A stretch of 64,000 nt of DNA from an uncultured Maribacter sp. (GCF_947495965.1 NZ_CANMBB010000001.1:647728-711727), one strand, 5' to 3'; positions 25,161 to 34,248 are shown, counted from the stretch's first letter. Notes: generated by a model not told the origin, from the sequence alone. Made by a program: numbers and translations.

Positions 25161-26356
25161 TATTTAGAAAATATTACGGTGGAACAATTTCCTCCAAACC
25201 CTAAAGAATTTGATAAAACTGTATTTAATTCTTTTTCTTTTATTTGTACTTGCGGCCTAATTGCAAACTCCTTCATAGGAGTTGTAAAATTTAAATTAGG
25301 AAATACCACATTATTCTGAAGTGCTAAAATAGAGTACACTGCCTCTATACCACCTGCAGCTGCTAAGGTATGTCCTGTATATGGTTTTGTAGAACTAAAA
25401 TCCGGAACGGCATCTTTAAAAACACGTATTATAGCTCTACCTTCCGATAAATCATTATTTCCTGTTGCAGTACCGTGTGCATTTATATAATCTATAGCCT
25501 CTGGTTTTAAATTGGCAACTTTTAAAGCTTTTTCCATTGCTAAAGTAGCTCCATCTCCATTCTCAGAAGATGCTGTTTGGTGATAAGCATCATTAGCATT
25601 CCCATATCCTTTTACGTAGGCCAATACTTTTTTATTCTCTTTAGCTACCAAGGCATCAGACTCTAGCACTAAAAAAGCTGCTGCTTCTCCTAAATTTAGT
25701 CCTTTTCTATTTTCATCAAAAGGGGTATTATAGGTGTCTGATAATATCATTAAGGTTTTAAAGCCATTAATGGTAAATTTAGATAGGCAATCTGCACCGC
25801 CAACCACAACACGGTCTAGCTTTCCAGATTTTATAAGTCTGGCGCCATACATTATAGCATTTGCTGCCGAGGAACATGCAGTACTAATAGTAGTAACTAA
25901 ACTTTCTTTTATGCCTAACTCTTCTGCTATTTTTTGGGTAGAATCTCCTGCATGATGGCCTTCTATATATTTTCTATGCGCATCACTTTCTAGATAGTCA
26001 TAATAGTACTTCTCTGTCCTATCCATTCCGCCAACACTAGTTGCCGAAATTAATCCAGTTTTGTGTGCTGTAATATCTAGAATATTAGCATTTTTTATTG
26101 CTTCCTTAGCCGCTACTAATCCTAAAAGAGCTGTTCTAGAATAATTATTGTCTGGTGGTATTCCTAGTTGTTCTTCTAGCTCTTTGTCAGTGAAAGCAAT
26201 TTCACCAACCATAATAGCATTTTTATGAACCGTATCTATTTTAGAAATTCTAGAAATGCCTTTGTTTCCAGAAATTAAGGAATTATAATTCTCTTCTACA
26301 TTGTTTCCAATTGCAGAAATAATTCCCATTCCAGTTATTGCAACTCCCTTATTCAT
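25160..26356 (-). CDS. FabF-like beta-ketoacyl-ACP synthase
   Basis: 398 residues, full length. The nucleophile Cys lies in TISTACSSAANAI (about 163), the first His in NAHGTATGNND (about 300) and the second in KPYTGHTLAAAGG (about 335), so the Cys-His-His triad is intact. It condenses malonyl-ACP with a growing acyl-ACP, here the polyene. Its downstream partner is the Cys-less chain-length-factor-like protein with a one-base overlap; an ACP gene lies 40 bases upstream. Confidence 0.92.
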   Translation of the reverse strand: MNKGVAITGMGIISAIGNNVEENYNSLISGNKGISRISKIDTVHKNAIMVGEIAFTDKELEEQLGIPPDNNYSRTALLGLVAAKEAIKNANILDITAHKTGLISATSVGGMDRTEKYYYDYLESDAHRKYIEGHHAGDSTQKIAEELGIKESLVTTISTACSSAANAIMYGARLIKSGKLDRVVVGGADCLSKFTINGFKTLMILSDTYNTPFDENRKGLNLGEAAAFLVLESDALVAKENKKVLAYVKGYGNANDAYHQTASSENGDGATLAMEKALKVANLKPEAIDYINAHGTATGNNDLSEGRAIIRVFKDAVPDFSSTKPYTGHTLAAAGGIEAVYSILALQNNVVFPNLNFTTPMKEFAIRPQVQIKEKELNTVLSNSLGFGGNCSTVIFSK

Positions 26357-26396
26357 AGATTCTTAAAAAATAATATAAAATCTTTCTCTAAGATTG

Positions 26397-26654
26397 TTAT
26401 TTAGGGCTATTTTCAGAAATATAAGTAGCCATTGTATCTATGGATTCAAATATCTTTTTCCCTTCTTTTGGATCCGACAATTTTATCCCGTAATCCTTAT
26501 CTAACATTACAATAAGTTCAAGAGCATCAATAGAATCTAGCCCTAAGCCTTCTCCAAATAAAGGGTCATTATCTGCAATTTCATCTACTGAAACATCTTC
26601 TAAGTTTAACTGCTCAATAATCTTATTTTTTAACTCTTCTTTTAACGCTTCCAT
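26397..26654 (-). CDS. Acyl carrier protein
   Basis: 85 residues, the usual size of an ACP. The phosphopantetheine attachment Ser is in GLGLDSIDALELIVML (Ser about 41). Acidic surface throughout. It sits between the half ketosynthase and the FabF-like gene and probably carries the growing polyene. One of two ACPs in the cluster; the other is at 37200-37442 and reads LELDSLDFVDL. Confidence 0.92.
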   Translation of the reverse strand: MEALKEELKNKIIEQLNLEDVSVDEIADNDPLFGEGLGLDSIDALELIVMLDKDYGIKLSDPKEGKKIFESIDTMATYISENSPK

Positions 26655-26659
26655 AATAT

Positions 26660-27277
26660 TTAAAATCTACTATTTATTTCTTTAATTGTGTGCGGAATTT
26701 CTGTTTTCTCTTTTGTTACTAGATATAAAAAAGCGGTATACTCTTCTTCATCTACATTTACCCAACCACACAAAACCTTTTCTGCTTTATTTTCTTCTAT
26801 TAAGCCCTTACTATATGCATATAGATATTCTGGGTTAAAGTTTTCAAAGATAAAGAAACTATTTTCAGAATACAGTTTATGTTTAATACTAATTTCGCCC
26901 ATGCAAATATTTGGTAATGTATATACAAATACAGCCGGACTAGGATAAAAATTAGCATTATCCTCTATAGATTTTTGATACTTTCTATCCGTATCTAAAC
27001 TAGAGGCATTATTAGAAAAAACAAGTGCAATATTTTCTTCTTTTTCTGGCACAACATTTTCATGTTTTAATAAAACATCTGCCCCTAAAAAAGCTAATTT
27101 ACTTAAGCTATCCATCTTAAAAAACTTGGAATAATCTGTTTCCAAATTTTTATATGCCATTTTTATAAAGTCTACAAAAGATTCTTCTTCTGGAGCCTTA
27201 TAAAGCAATTCTCCATTTAACAAAATAGAATTGTTTTTTATATGACAATAACTCTTTATGTAAGTTTTAGAACTCAA
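26660..27277 (-). CDS. Half-size ketosynthase-like protein, TTG start
   Basis: 205 residues. The start codon is TTG: no ATG exists before residue 40, and SSKTYIKSYCHIKNNSILLNG resembles the normal N terminus of such proteins. It corresponds to only the N-terminal half of a ketosynthase: ENIALVFSNNASSLDTD and NFYPSPAVFVYTLPN fit the strands before the active site, and YSENSFFIFENF falls where the Cys loop should be, with no Cys. Half-size ketosynthase homologues in this position are known from flexirubin clusters as hypothetical 3-oxoacyl-ACP synthases. It may be a scaffold or partner of another ketosynthase or of the ACP beside it (five-base gap). Not expected to be catalytic by itself. Confidence 0.78.
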   Translation of the reverse strand: MSSKTYIKSYCHIKNNSILLNGELLYKAPEEESFVDFIKMAYKNLETDYSKFFKMDSLSKLAFLGADVLLKHENVVPEKEENIALVFSNNASSLDTDRKYQKSIEDNANFYPSPAVFVYTLPNICMGEISIKHKLYSENSFFIFENFNPEYLYAYSKGLIEENKAEKVLCGWVNVDEEEYTAFLYLVTKEKTEIPHTIKEINSRF

Positions 27278-27283
27278 TTATTC

Positions 27284-28345
27284 TTATCTTTTTTTACAAA
27301 CTAATATAGTATGGTATTCTCCTATAGCAATATCTTCTTTAATATATAGTCCAGCTTTTTCCGCTAGTCTAATCATAACTTCTGCTCTGTACATTTTACT
27401 GTTACCATTAGCAAGTACTGTAAAGTACAAAGAAGTTGCTTCTAGAATAAATTTAGCATTATCAAACCGTTGCCTGTCTGTAAACGTTTCCATAATTAAA
27501 AGTTCTGTATCCTCATTCATGCCTTCTACACAGGTAGATAGTATTTTTACAATCTCATCCTCAGAAAAACAATCTAAGAATTGACTCATCCAAATAACAT
27601 CTGCTCCAGTTCCTACTTTTGGATTTTCAGAAAGCCAATCTATCTCTTGTCCAGAAATTCTATGGTCTAAATTATTCTTTTTAGCATTATTAAGTGCCAC
27701 ATTTAATTGACCAGGAAGATCAAATATTTTAACCTTAACATCTGGATCATGCTTACAACAAAGTAAAGCACATTTTCCTGTGTTACCGCCAATATCAAAA
27801 ATTTGTTTTGGTTTATTTCTGAAAAGAATTTTTAAAGCCTCTTCAAAAGCGCCATCAGAATAATGGTGATCAAACTCGAACCAAGATTTTTTAATTTCAT
27901 CTGGTAAAACAGATAACCCTTCATAAATGGTATCCCATTTTCCAAGCTCTTTTAAACCAGAAGGTTTTCCTGTTTTTATAGAATCATTTAAATGATAAAG
28001 CCCTTTAAAACACACATCATTAGTAAAATTCATATTAACCCTAGCAGTTTCATTAAACGCTAAGAAATAACCAACTTTAGTAAGCTCGTATTTATTATTT
28101 TCATTTACATAAACAATATCTGAACTCTCTGCCATTTCTAACAAAACACCTAAACCATACTCACTAACAGATAAATCTTTTGCTATTTCATCTATAGTAG
28201 TTCCTCCCGATTTATTTTTTTTAAAAATATAATCCAAAACCCCCAATTTTTTTAAAGAAACTGAGGTTTGAAAAATAAACGGTGCAAAAGCAATTTTTTG
28301 TGCTTCTTCTAATGCATCTATTGCTTTCATGTGTTTTTGTGGCAT
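27284..28345 (-). CDS. SAM-dependent O-methyltransferase (family 2)
   Basis: 353 residues. The N-terminal 100 residues are a winged-helix dimerisation domain (TIDEIAKDLSVSEYGLGVLLE), the C-terminal part a SAM-binding fold with DIGGNTGKCALL (motif I, about 187-198) and IFDLPGQL (acidic loop). This architecture is that of acetylserotonin/caffeate-type O-methyltransferases, which methylate phenolic hydroxyls. In a flexirubin cluster a methyl group on the aryl ring or resorcinol is a reasonable product, although C-methylation cannot be excluded. Lies between a complete ketosynthase and the half ketosynthase. Confidence 0.85.
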   Translation of the reverse strand: MPQKHMKAIDALEEAQKIAFAPFIFQTSVSLKKLGVLDYIFKKNKSGGTTIDEIAKDLSVSEYGLGVLLEMAESSDIVYVNENNKYELTKVGYFLAFNETARVNMNFTNDVCFKGLYHLNDSIKTGKPSGLKELGKWDTIYEGLSVLPDEIKKSWFEFDHHYSDGAFEEALKILFRNKPKQIFDIGGNTGKCALLCCKHDPDVKVKIFDLPGQLNVALNNAKKNNLDHRISGQEIDWLSENPKVGTGADVIWMSQFLDCFSEDEIVKILSTCVEGMNEDTELLIMETFTDRQRFDNAKFILEATSLYFTVLANGNSKMYRAEVMIRLAEKAGLYIKEDIAIGEYHTILVCKKR

Positions 28346-28363
28346 TTATTTAATTTTGAGTAA

Positions 28364-29512
28364 TTAGTGTTTTACTTTTTTAAAAATTGCTGCTGTATTA
28401 CAACCTCCAAAACCAGAAGCTGTTTTTAAAAAAATAGTAAGATTTTTAGCGGCAGTACTTTTAATAATATTTATTGTTTTACTTACTCCTATTTCATCAA
28501 AACCTAAAGAAGCAAAAAGTGTGTTTTTATGCATGGAATGCATTCCTATTATAGTCTCCAATAAGCCTGAAGCCCCTAAAGTGTGACCAAAATAACCTTT
28601 AAGGCTATTAAGTGGTGTTTTGTTCATTTGCAACCTATTAAAAGCTATTGCCTCCATCTCATCATTAAAGATTGTTGCTGTTCCGTGAGCCGAAATATAA
28701 TCTATATCCGAAGCAAGAATATTAGCCTCTTTAAGAGCTGAATTTACACTCCTAACCAAACCTTCTCCAGTTCTTGAAGGGCCAGAAATATGGTTTGCAT
28801 CATTAGCGGTACCATCTCCTAAAATCTCTACTGCTTCGGGTGCTAAATTAGAAATATCTTTTGTTACCAAAATACTTGCTGCAACTTCCCCAATATTAAT
28901 TCCTGTTCTATTTTTACTATACGGTTTACATGGTTCATTACTTAGTGCCTGAAAAGAATTGAAACCAGAAACTGTAAACTTAGTTACCAAATCTCCGCTT
29001 ACAATAAAAACAGAGTCAAACAAATCTTGCTTAATTAAGCGTTTTGCTATGGATGTTGCTAAAACACCAGAAACACAAGCATTAGATAAAACCAAAGGTT
29101 CTTTTAAAAACCCAAAATGAGTTTGCACTGCTTTTCCTAATTCAGATAAATATGCTTTACCTTCATTGTGTAAAGTATTTATTTCTAAAGCATCAATATT
29201 TCCTTTGGTTGTAGAAATAATTAACCCTGTGCGTTCTGTAATTTTAATTTTACTAGCAGAAATAACTTTACTTAGAGAAAGTATCATCATTTTCTCTAAT
29301 GTAGTATGCGCATTTTTAGAGTTTAAACCCGTAAATTCTTCTTCCAATTTTTCTTTATCTACTAAAGAAGAATAAAAAGACTCTGGCATTAACGCTTTAT
29401 TATTAACAAGTTTTAAACTAGTAATTTCATCTTTAATCTTATTAACAGCAGCAGCACTGTTAAAGCCATAAGACGAAACTATATTATTATAGGAAAGATA
29501 AATTTTACGCAT
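28364..29512 (-). CDS. Beta-ketoacyl-ACP synthase
   Basis: 382 residues of the FabF-type condensing enzymes. The nucleophile Cys is in VLSNACVSGVLATS (about 145), the two His in SAHGTATIFND and GYFGHTLGASG, so the triad is complete. It diverges from the other two intact ketosynthases of the cluster in its N-terminal half, suggesting a separate role such as the initiating condensation on the aryl starter. Its start overlaps the thioesterase stop by eight bases. Confidence 0.9.
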   Translation of the reverse strand: MRKIYLSYNNIVSSYGFNSAAAVNKIKDEITSLKLVNNKALMPESFYSSLVDKEKLEEEFTGLNSKNAHTTLEKMMILSLSKVISASKIKITERTGLIISTTKGNIDALEINTLHNEGKAYLSELGKAVQTHFGFLKEPLVLSNACVSGVLATSIAKRLIKQDLFDSVFIVSGDLVTKFTVSGFNSFQALSNEPCKPYSKNRTGINIGEVAASILVTKDISNLAPEAVEILGDGTANDANHISGPSRTGEGLVRSVNSALKEANILASDIDYISAHGTATIFNDEMEAIAFNRLQMNKTPLNSLKGYFGHTLGASGLLETIIGMHSMHKNTLFASLGFDEIGVSKTINIIKSTAAKNLTIFLKTASGFGGCNTAAIFKKVKH

Positions 29513-29954
29513 CTATTAAACCCACTTTTCTTTTCCAATTCATAAAAAAATCAGGAATTGTCAAGGATAATTCTCCTCCTAATTCTACAAAAACCTGAAC
29601 CGTTTCTCCAGTACAAACAATTTCTCCTTCAGGATTAAAAATTTCATACTTAAAAATCATTTTTGCAGCGGGGGAATCTACATAAGTTGTTTTAACAGTA
29701 GCTATATCTCCATAACGCAATGGTAATTTATGCTCTGTGCTAGATTTTACTATTGGCGTAGAAAAATTATTATCTTTCTGATCTAAATAGGAAACACCGT
29801 GATGTCTTCCAAAAGCCTCTCTACCATCTTCAAAATACTGTATATAATTACCATGCCATACAATTCCTAATGGATCCGTTTCTACAAAACGTACACGAAT
29901 TTCACTAGTATAGGAAATTTCCTTTGAGGGTTTAGACCGCAATTTTTTTCTCAT
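29505..29954 (-). CDS. Acyl-CoA/ACP thioesterase (4HBT hotdog)
   Basis: 149 residues. The N-terminal motif RFVETDPLGIVWHGNYIQYF is that of 4-hydroxybenzoyl-CoA-thioesterase-like enzymes, with the catalytic Asp in TDPLG. The rest (EDGREAF, RYGDIATVKTTYV) matches the family. It probably releases a polyene acid or starter from ACP or CoA. The N terminus overlaps the end of the ABC permease gene by 23 bases. Confidence 0.88.
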   Translation of the reverse strand: MRKKLRSKPSKEISYTSEIRVRFVETDPLGIVWHGNYIQYFEDGREAFGRHHGVSYLDQKDNNFSTPIVKSSTEHKLPLRYGDIATVKTTYVDSPAAKMIFKYEIFNPEGEIVCTGETVQVFVELGGELSLTIPDFFMNWKRKVGLIDA

Positions 29955-31200
29955 TATAAAGTATGGCTATTGTTGTTGTAATTATAAAAAATAAAAACAA
30001 GAGTGTAATTTCTGGAATAATTTCTGAAAAACCTACATTTCTTAAGAAAACGTCATAAAATGCATTTAATCCCCAATTCATTGGAGATATATTTGATAAA
30101 GTTTGCATAAATTTTGGCATTGCAAAAACAGGAACCCATACGCCTCCTAAAGCTGCAAGAATAACTACTAAAGTTGCTCCAAAAGGTGCAGATTGCTCAT
30201 GTGTTTTAAAAACTGTACCAAGTAATAATCCTAAACCTACTGCCGCAAGGCCTGCAAATAAAGAAACTATTAATAGTAATGGCAATTTTCCCGTAATGTT
30301 AATTTCTGGTAGAGAAATAACAGGAAACAAATACAATCCCACTAATAGCATAAGCACAAATTGCAGTACACAAACACCTAAATAAACTATAGTTTTTCCT
30401 CCTAAAACGGTAGCATATGAAACAGGGTTTGTTCGTAACCTAACAAAAGTTCCTTGAGACTTTTCCTTTACCATATTTATGGAAAGTGGTAGTATAATAA
30501 AAAATATAGCAAATAAGGACCATGCAGGAATGTTATGCTGACTGGCATTTGGTATGGCATTTTTAGTACTTTCCGGGACTATCTCCTTAAAGGAGATAAA
30601 ACTATTGGTGTCAAAAATTGGCTCTGTACTAGGCTCTTCAGACAGCTGTTCTTCAAAAGCTTTATAAATAGTTTGTATCTCTATGCCCGAAATTACTCTG
30701 TCTATGCCATTCTTAACAGAACTCTTAAAAGATTGTTGGGTTGCAGGATCAAAATAAAGTTTAACTTCTTTCTTCTTATCTTTTTTTGGAATACTAGGCT
30801 CTAACTCTTCCTCTACTCCAAATTTAGCTAGAATACCATCAACATTTTCATTTACTTTTATTTCTAAATCTGAAGATAAGTTTTCTGGTATTACAATTGC
30901 TAATTGATAATCCCCTTTAAAAACTAAGTCTTTGGCTTCCTGTTCTGAAACCTTATTTATTACTTCAAAAGCATTGGTGCTCGTAAGTCCTTTATTGATT
31001 TGTTGCGATACAGAACCTTTGTCATTATCTACAAAAAGAATAGGAATTTTAGAATCCTTAATGGTCTTAAAGGTATTATTTTGAATTAAAGTAATGGTTA
31101 TTAGTAAAATTAACGGCATTACAAAAAGAATGGCCATTCCTCCTAAATCTCTGATTAGAAGTAAAAATTCTTTATATGCTGAAGCCCAAAGTTTATACAT
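29932..31200 (-). CDS. ABC-2 type transporter permease
   Basis: 422 residues from the ATG at 31200; the frame extends to a TTG at 31230 but MYKLWASAYKEFLLLIRD is the usual N terminus and needs only an eight-base overlap with the ATPase. One helix at about 20-40, then a long periplasmic domain of some 180 residues (about 45-225), then five helices near 225-420, the layout of YhhJ/YbhR-like ABC-2 permeases. With the ATPase it would export or flip a cluster product, possibly the polyene or a lipid-linked form. Confidence 0.88.
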   Translation of the reverse strand: MYKLWASAYKEFLLLIRDLGGMAILFVMPLILLITITLIQNNTFKTIKDSKIPILFVDNDKGSVSQQINKGLTSTNAFEVINKVSEQEAKDLVFKGDYQLAIVIPENLSSDLEIKVNENVDGILAKFGVEEELEPSIPKKDKKKEVKLYFDPATQQSFKSSVKNGIDRVISGIEIQTIYKAFEEQLSEEPSTEPIFDTNSFISFKEIVPESTKNAIPNASQHNIPAWSLFAIFFIILPLSINMVKEKSQGTFVRLRTNPVSYATVLGGKTIVYLGVCVLQFVLMLLVGLYLFPVISLPEINITGKLPLLLIVSLFAGLAAVGLGLLLGTVFKTHEQSAPFGATLVVILAALGGVWVPVFAMPKFMQTLSNISPMNWGLNAFYDVFLRNVGFSEIIPEITLLFLFFIITTTIAILYNEKKIAV

Positions 31201-31936
31201 AATCTCTGAGTTCTTTGCCTGTTTTTGCAATAAAAACCTCTTCTAAACTACGAGCTCCTTCTTGTAGTTTTATTAATTCAGAAGGTTCTCCATTACAAAT
31301 AAGCTTACCGTGATCTATAATACCAACTCTAGTGCAAAAATTTTCTGCTTCATTTAAATGGTGCGATGTATAAACAATGGTAGCTCCGTTTTTATTTAAT
31401 TCTTTTAAATGACTAATTATTGCATTTTTAGATTGTACATCTACACCTACTGTTGGTTCATCTAAAAATAACACTTTTGGCTCGTGTAAAATACTCCCTA
31501 TTAGGTTAATTCTTCTTTTCATTCCGCCAGAAAAATGAAGAATTTTTTTATTTAAAAAATCGGTTAAACCTAGAATTTCTACATGTTGTTTTATTAACTC
31601 CTTAAGCTTATTTCCTTTAAGCCCATACATACTTCCTAAATAAAAAAGGTTTTCATATGCTGTTAATGATGGATACAAAGCGTATTCTTGCGGAACAATA
31701 CCAATAATTTGCTTAAGTTTATTTTTATTTTGTTTGTAGGTAAGTCCGTTTATTGTAAAAGAACCTTCCGTTGGTTTTATTAAAGAACTAAGCATAGAAA
31801 TTAAAGTAGTTTTTCCAGCGCCATTAGGCCCTAGCAAACCAAAAATTTCTTGATTTTCTATTACCAAATCTATATTGGACACCGAATATTCTTCTGCTCC
31901 TATATATTTTTTAGATAGTTGGTTAATAGTTATCAT
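31193..31936 (-). CDS. ABC transporter ATP-binding protein
   Basis: 247 residues with all nucleotide-binding motifs: Walker A GPNGAGKTT (37-45), Q-loop IVPQEYALYPSL, signature HFSGGMKRR (about 134), Walker B VLFLDEPTVGVD and the switch His in TSHHLNE. It pairs with the overlapping ABC-2 permease to form one exporter of the pigment cluster. Confidence 0.95.
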   Translation of the reverse strand: MITINQLSKKYIGAEEYSVSNIDLVIENQEIFGLLGPNGAGKTTLISMLSSLIKPTEGSFTINGLTYKQNKNKLKQIIGIVPQEYALYPSLTAYENLFYLGSMYGLKGNKLKELIKQHVEILGLTDFLNKKILHFSGGMKRRINLIGSILHEPKVLFLDEPTVGVDVQSKNAIISHLKELNKNGATIVYTSHHLNEAENFCTRVGIIDHGKLICNGEPSELIKLQEGARSLEEVFIAKTGKELRDYV

Positions 31937-31948
31937 TTTTATATAAAA

Positions 31949-32944
31949 TTAGACCACCTTCTTTAATTTTTTAAAAAAAGCTTCTTCTTTATCTGCAATA
32001 GTAGCCAATTGATCCGCCACTTTATTATAACCATCTTCGGTTGCACTACGGTTTTTATAAATACGAGAAGCATCTACAGCAAAATCTCGCCATAAATCTC
32101 CAATTTGTGTAATTTCTTTAGACATTGTAGAAAGTTGGTCATTCTCCAAAATCTTACTTGCTTCTTGTAAAAAAGCACCATAAATATACCTAAAGCCACC
32201 ACCACCAGTACCAATCTCTTCTTGCATACGAACAATTTGTCCTAAATAGTGATTAGCGGTTTTAACTCCTTTTTTTGCTGGCCACTTACGAATTAGTTTT
32301 GCAATTTTACGTATAGCTTTTACTCCAACAATAGGAACAGGGGCAGTCATGTCTTTACAAGTATGCTTAATCCCTTTTACAATTGCCTTTTTTAATTCTA
32401 ATTTGTCTGGAAACTCTATAGGGTAATACATATGCCCTTTAGGGGCAAATGCTCCTTTAGCAAAACGAACTTTTTCTAGTTCTTTTTCTGATAGAGAGGT
32501 TACCTCCTCCATAACAGGATCACTTATTAAATATCTTCCTTCTTTTTTCCCATATACCACCATGTTATGAGCATTAAAATGAAAGCGATATTCCTCTGGA
32601 AAATACAATAAATTATACACTCCAACTTGCAAACCAACAGGGTTATTTTTTTCTAAATTCTCATCTAACCTTGCTTTTGCTTTTTGCGCAGTACTAAATT
32701 TTTCGCGTTTTATTTTTACCCCAGTACGTTTTGCAAAACGATTAAAAATAGTTCCTGGCATTGCACGATATGTAACTACAGGTGCATGATTAACTTTTAA
32801 AAAAGGAAGGTAACTAAATAATAATCCAGAGCCAATGCCAAAAACCATTGGTTCACTAACTTCAAAACCATTAAAACGCATTAAGTTAGACACTACGCCA
32901 TTTTCACAATGTGCAGATTGTTTGTGGGTAAAGTTTATTTCCAT
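31949..32944 (-). CDS. BtrH N-terminal domain protein
   Basis: 331 residues. The start FTHKQSAHCENGVVSNLMRF has the Cys-Glu-Asn motif of the BtrH/cysteine-protease-like fold (Cys about 13), and FHFNAHNMVVYG (His) with ISDPVM (Asp) could complete a Cys-His-Asp triad. BtrH transfers an acyl group from an ACP to an aminoglycoside in butirosin synthesis, so a related acyl transfer from a cluster ACP is the natural hypothesis. The C-terminal half (about 190-331) is helical and Lys-rich. Such proteins are regular members of flexirubin clusters. Candidate for the ester-forming step between polyene acid and resorcinol. Confidence 0.8.
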   Translation of the reverse strand: MEINFTHKQSAHCENGVVSNLMRFNGFEVSEPMVFGIGSGLLFSYLPFLKVNHAPVVTYRAMPGTIFNRFAKRTGVKIKREKFSTAQKAKARLDENLEKNNPVGLQVGVYNLLYFPEEYRFHFNAHNMVVYGKKEGRYLISDPVMEEVTSLSEKELEKVRFAKGAFAPKGHMYYPIEFPDKLELKKAIVKGIKHTCKDMTAPVPIVGVKAIRKIAKLIRKWPAKKGVKTANHYLGQIVRMQEEIGTGGGGFRYIYGAFLQEASKILENDQLSTMSKEITQIGDLWRDFAVDASRIYKNRSATEDGYNKVADQLATIADKEEAFFKKLKKVV

Positions 32945-32949
32945 GGACT

Positions 32950-33351
32950 TTATTTATGAATATCCTTTAGTTGTTCAACAGTAATTTCAAAAATATCGGC
33001 ATATTTTTGAAGTATTTTTTTATTTAACTTTTTAAAAACGGAAGGTTTAAAATGTCTTTTTACTCTCCATGCCCACATGCCAACATAACTTGCTAAAATA
33101 CCTACATCCATTTTGTGGAGTTCCATGTAATACTCAATAGGACTGGTAGTATTATTTAAAACTTTTTGTTTAGCAATCTCGGTTCTTTCCTCTATATCCT
33201 TAATAGCATTATCTAAAGCAATGGTTTTAGGGTCCCAACCAGTACTTAATTCTGTAGTATATTCTCCGTTTTCATCTACAGCATAATACATTTCTTTAAT
33301 ATTAGCCGACTCTAGATTACTTTTATCCTGAGGCACTTCGTTTTTCTTCAT
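32950..33351 (-). CDS. Hypothetical flexirubin-cluster protein with helix-turn-helix-like tail
   Basis: 133 residues from the ATG at 33351. The longest frame begins at a TTG (33387) inside the preceding gene, and the ATG leaves a two-base gap instead, so the ATG is chosen. The N-terminal third is polar (SANIKEMYYAVDENGEY). The C-terminal part, about 75-133 (MDVGILASYVGMWAWRVKRH … KYADIFEITVEQLKDI), is helical and resembles an XRE-type helix-turn-helix. It could be a DNA-binding regulator or, as a cluster-specific protein, an adaptor. I do not recognise a named family. Confidence 0.7.
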   Translation of the reverse strand: MKKNEVPQDKSNLESANIKEMYYAVDENGEYTTELSTGWDPKTIALDNAIKDIEERTEIAKQKVLNNTTSPIEYYMELHKMDVGILASYVGMWAWRVKRHFKPSVFKKLNKKILQKYADIFEITVEQLKDIHK

Positions 33352-33353
33352 CT

Positions 33354-33803
33354 CTATATTTCGTGAATTAGAAAGTTTAGAGTACAAGCTACAATTAATT
33401 CATCATTATTAAAAATAGCCCCTTCAATTGTACAAATGCTAACTCCTTCTGTATCAAACCTAGAAACCAGCTTTGTCTTGGTCACAATGGTATCTCCTAC
33501 CTTTGGAAGCTGATGTATAGTTACTTTTTTAATTGCACTTATATAGCCTGTAATATTATTAGTTTTACCTTCTAAATCTCCTTTTTCAAAAAAACTTTGC
33601 CCCACAACCGCAGAGCTAACTTGCGCAGCATTCTCTATAAGACCAGGTTCTTTTAAAACACCATCTTTTACAAAAACGCAATCGTTGTTTATCTGAAATT
33701 CTCCTGTGGCACTATCGTCATTTATATGGGTAATATAAGACACCATGAGCATTGGGTCTCTATGCGGTAGAAAGTTTTTAATGCCAATTTTATTTTTGCC
33801 CAC
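33354..33803 (-). CDS. Hotdog dehydratase-like protein, GTG start
   Basis: 149 residues, starting at GTG; no ATG occurs before residue 18, and the family motif lies early: NFLPHRDPMLMVSYI (about 9-23) with the His that FabZ/FabA-like and ApeP-like dehydratases use, then EPGLIENAAQVSSAV near 50-65. It lies seven bases after a second hotdog gene, and the pair may form a heterodimer, as dehydratases of aryl polyene clusters do. Confidence 0.85.
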   Translation of the reverse strand: MGKNKIGIKNFLPHRDPMLMVSYITHINDDSATGEFQINNDCVFVKDGVLKEPGLIENAAQVSSAVVGQSFFEKGDLEGKTNNITGYISAIKKVTIHQLPKVGDTIVTKTKLVSRFDTEGVSICTIEGAIFNNDELIVACTLNFLIHEI

Positions 33804-33810
33804 GTATTTT

Positions 33811-34248
33811 TTATTTTGCTAATACGGTTTTCATTTCGCTTAATGCAATAATTTCCCCTTCGCACTCCACTTCAATTTTTACTAAAGTTACCCCCATTAT
33901 ATCATGTAAAATAACAACCGTGGTTTTTAGTTCTTGTCCTTCTTTTGGCAGCTTAATTATCTCTGCTTTTTTTATAGAACCTATATAACCAGTAGGTGCT
34001 TCTTGGTTTTTAAGAAAATAAGAATACCCAGTATGTAAGGCAACGGTTTGTGCCATATTCTCTATTAATCCAGGGCCTTGAAAATAACCGTTAGATGAAA
34101 ATAAGTCTTCCTTTTTTATTTTAAATCCAGAAATTATCTTCTCGGCAGAAAAATAGAACAATGTATCTACCATTACAAATGGCCATTTTTGTGGTATTAA
34201 GTTTTGTATAAAACTTTCATCCGTAATTGGTTGTTCTACTACATTCAT
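33811..34248 (-). CDS. Hotdog dehydratase-like protein (ApeP-like)
   Basis: 145 residues. The motif reads LIPQKWPFVMVDTLFYF (about 17-33), where Gln-Lys replaces the PHR of its neighbour, so the catalytic His is not in the usual place; GYFQGPGLIENMAQTVALHTG follows in two parts. Its downstream partner at 33354-33803 keeps PHRDP. The two probably form one heteromeric dehydratase in which only one subunit carries the His. Directly abuts the DarB stop codon. Confidence 0.84.
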   Translation of the reverse strand: MNVVEQPITDESFIQNLIPQKWPFVMVDTLFYFSAEKIISGFKIKKEDLFSSNGYFQGPGLIENMAQTVALHTGYSYFLKNQEAPTGYIGSIKKAEIIKLPKEGQELKTTVVILHDIMGVTLVKIEVECEGEIIALSEMKTVLAK

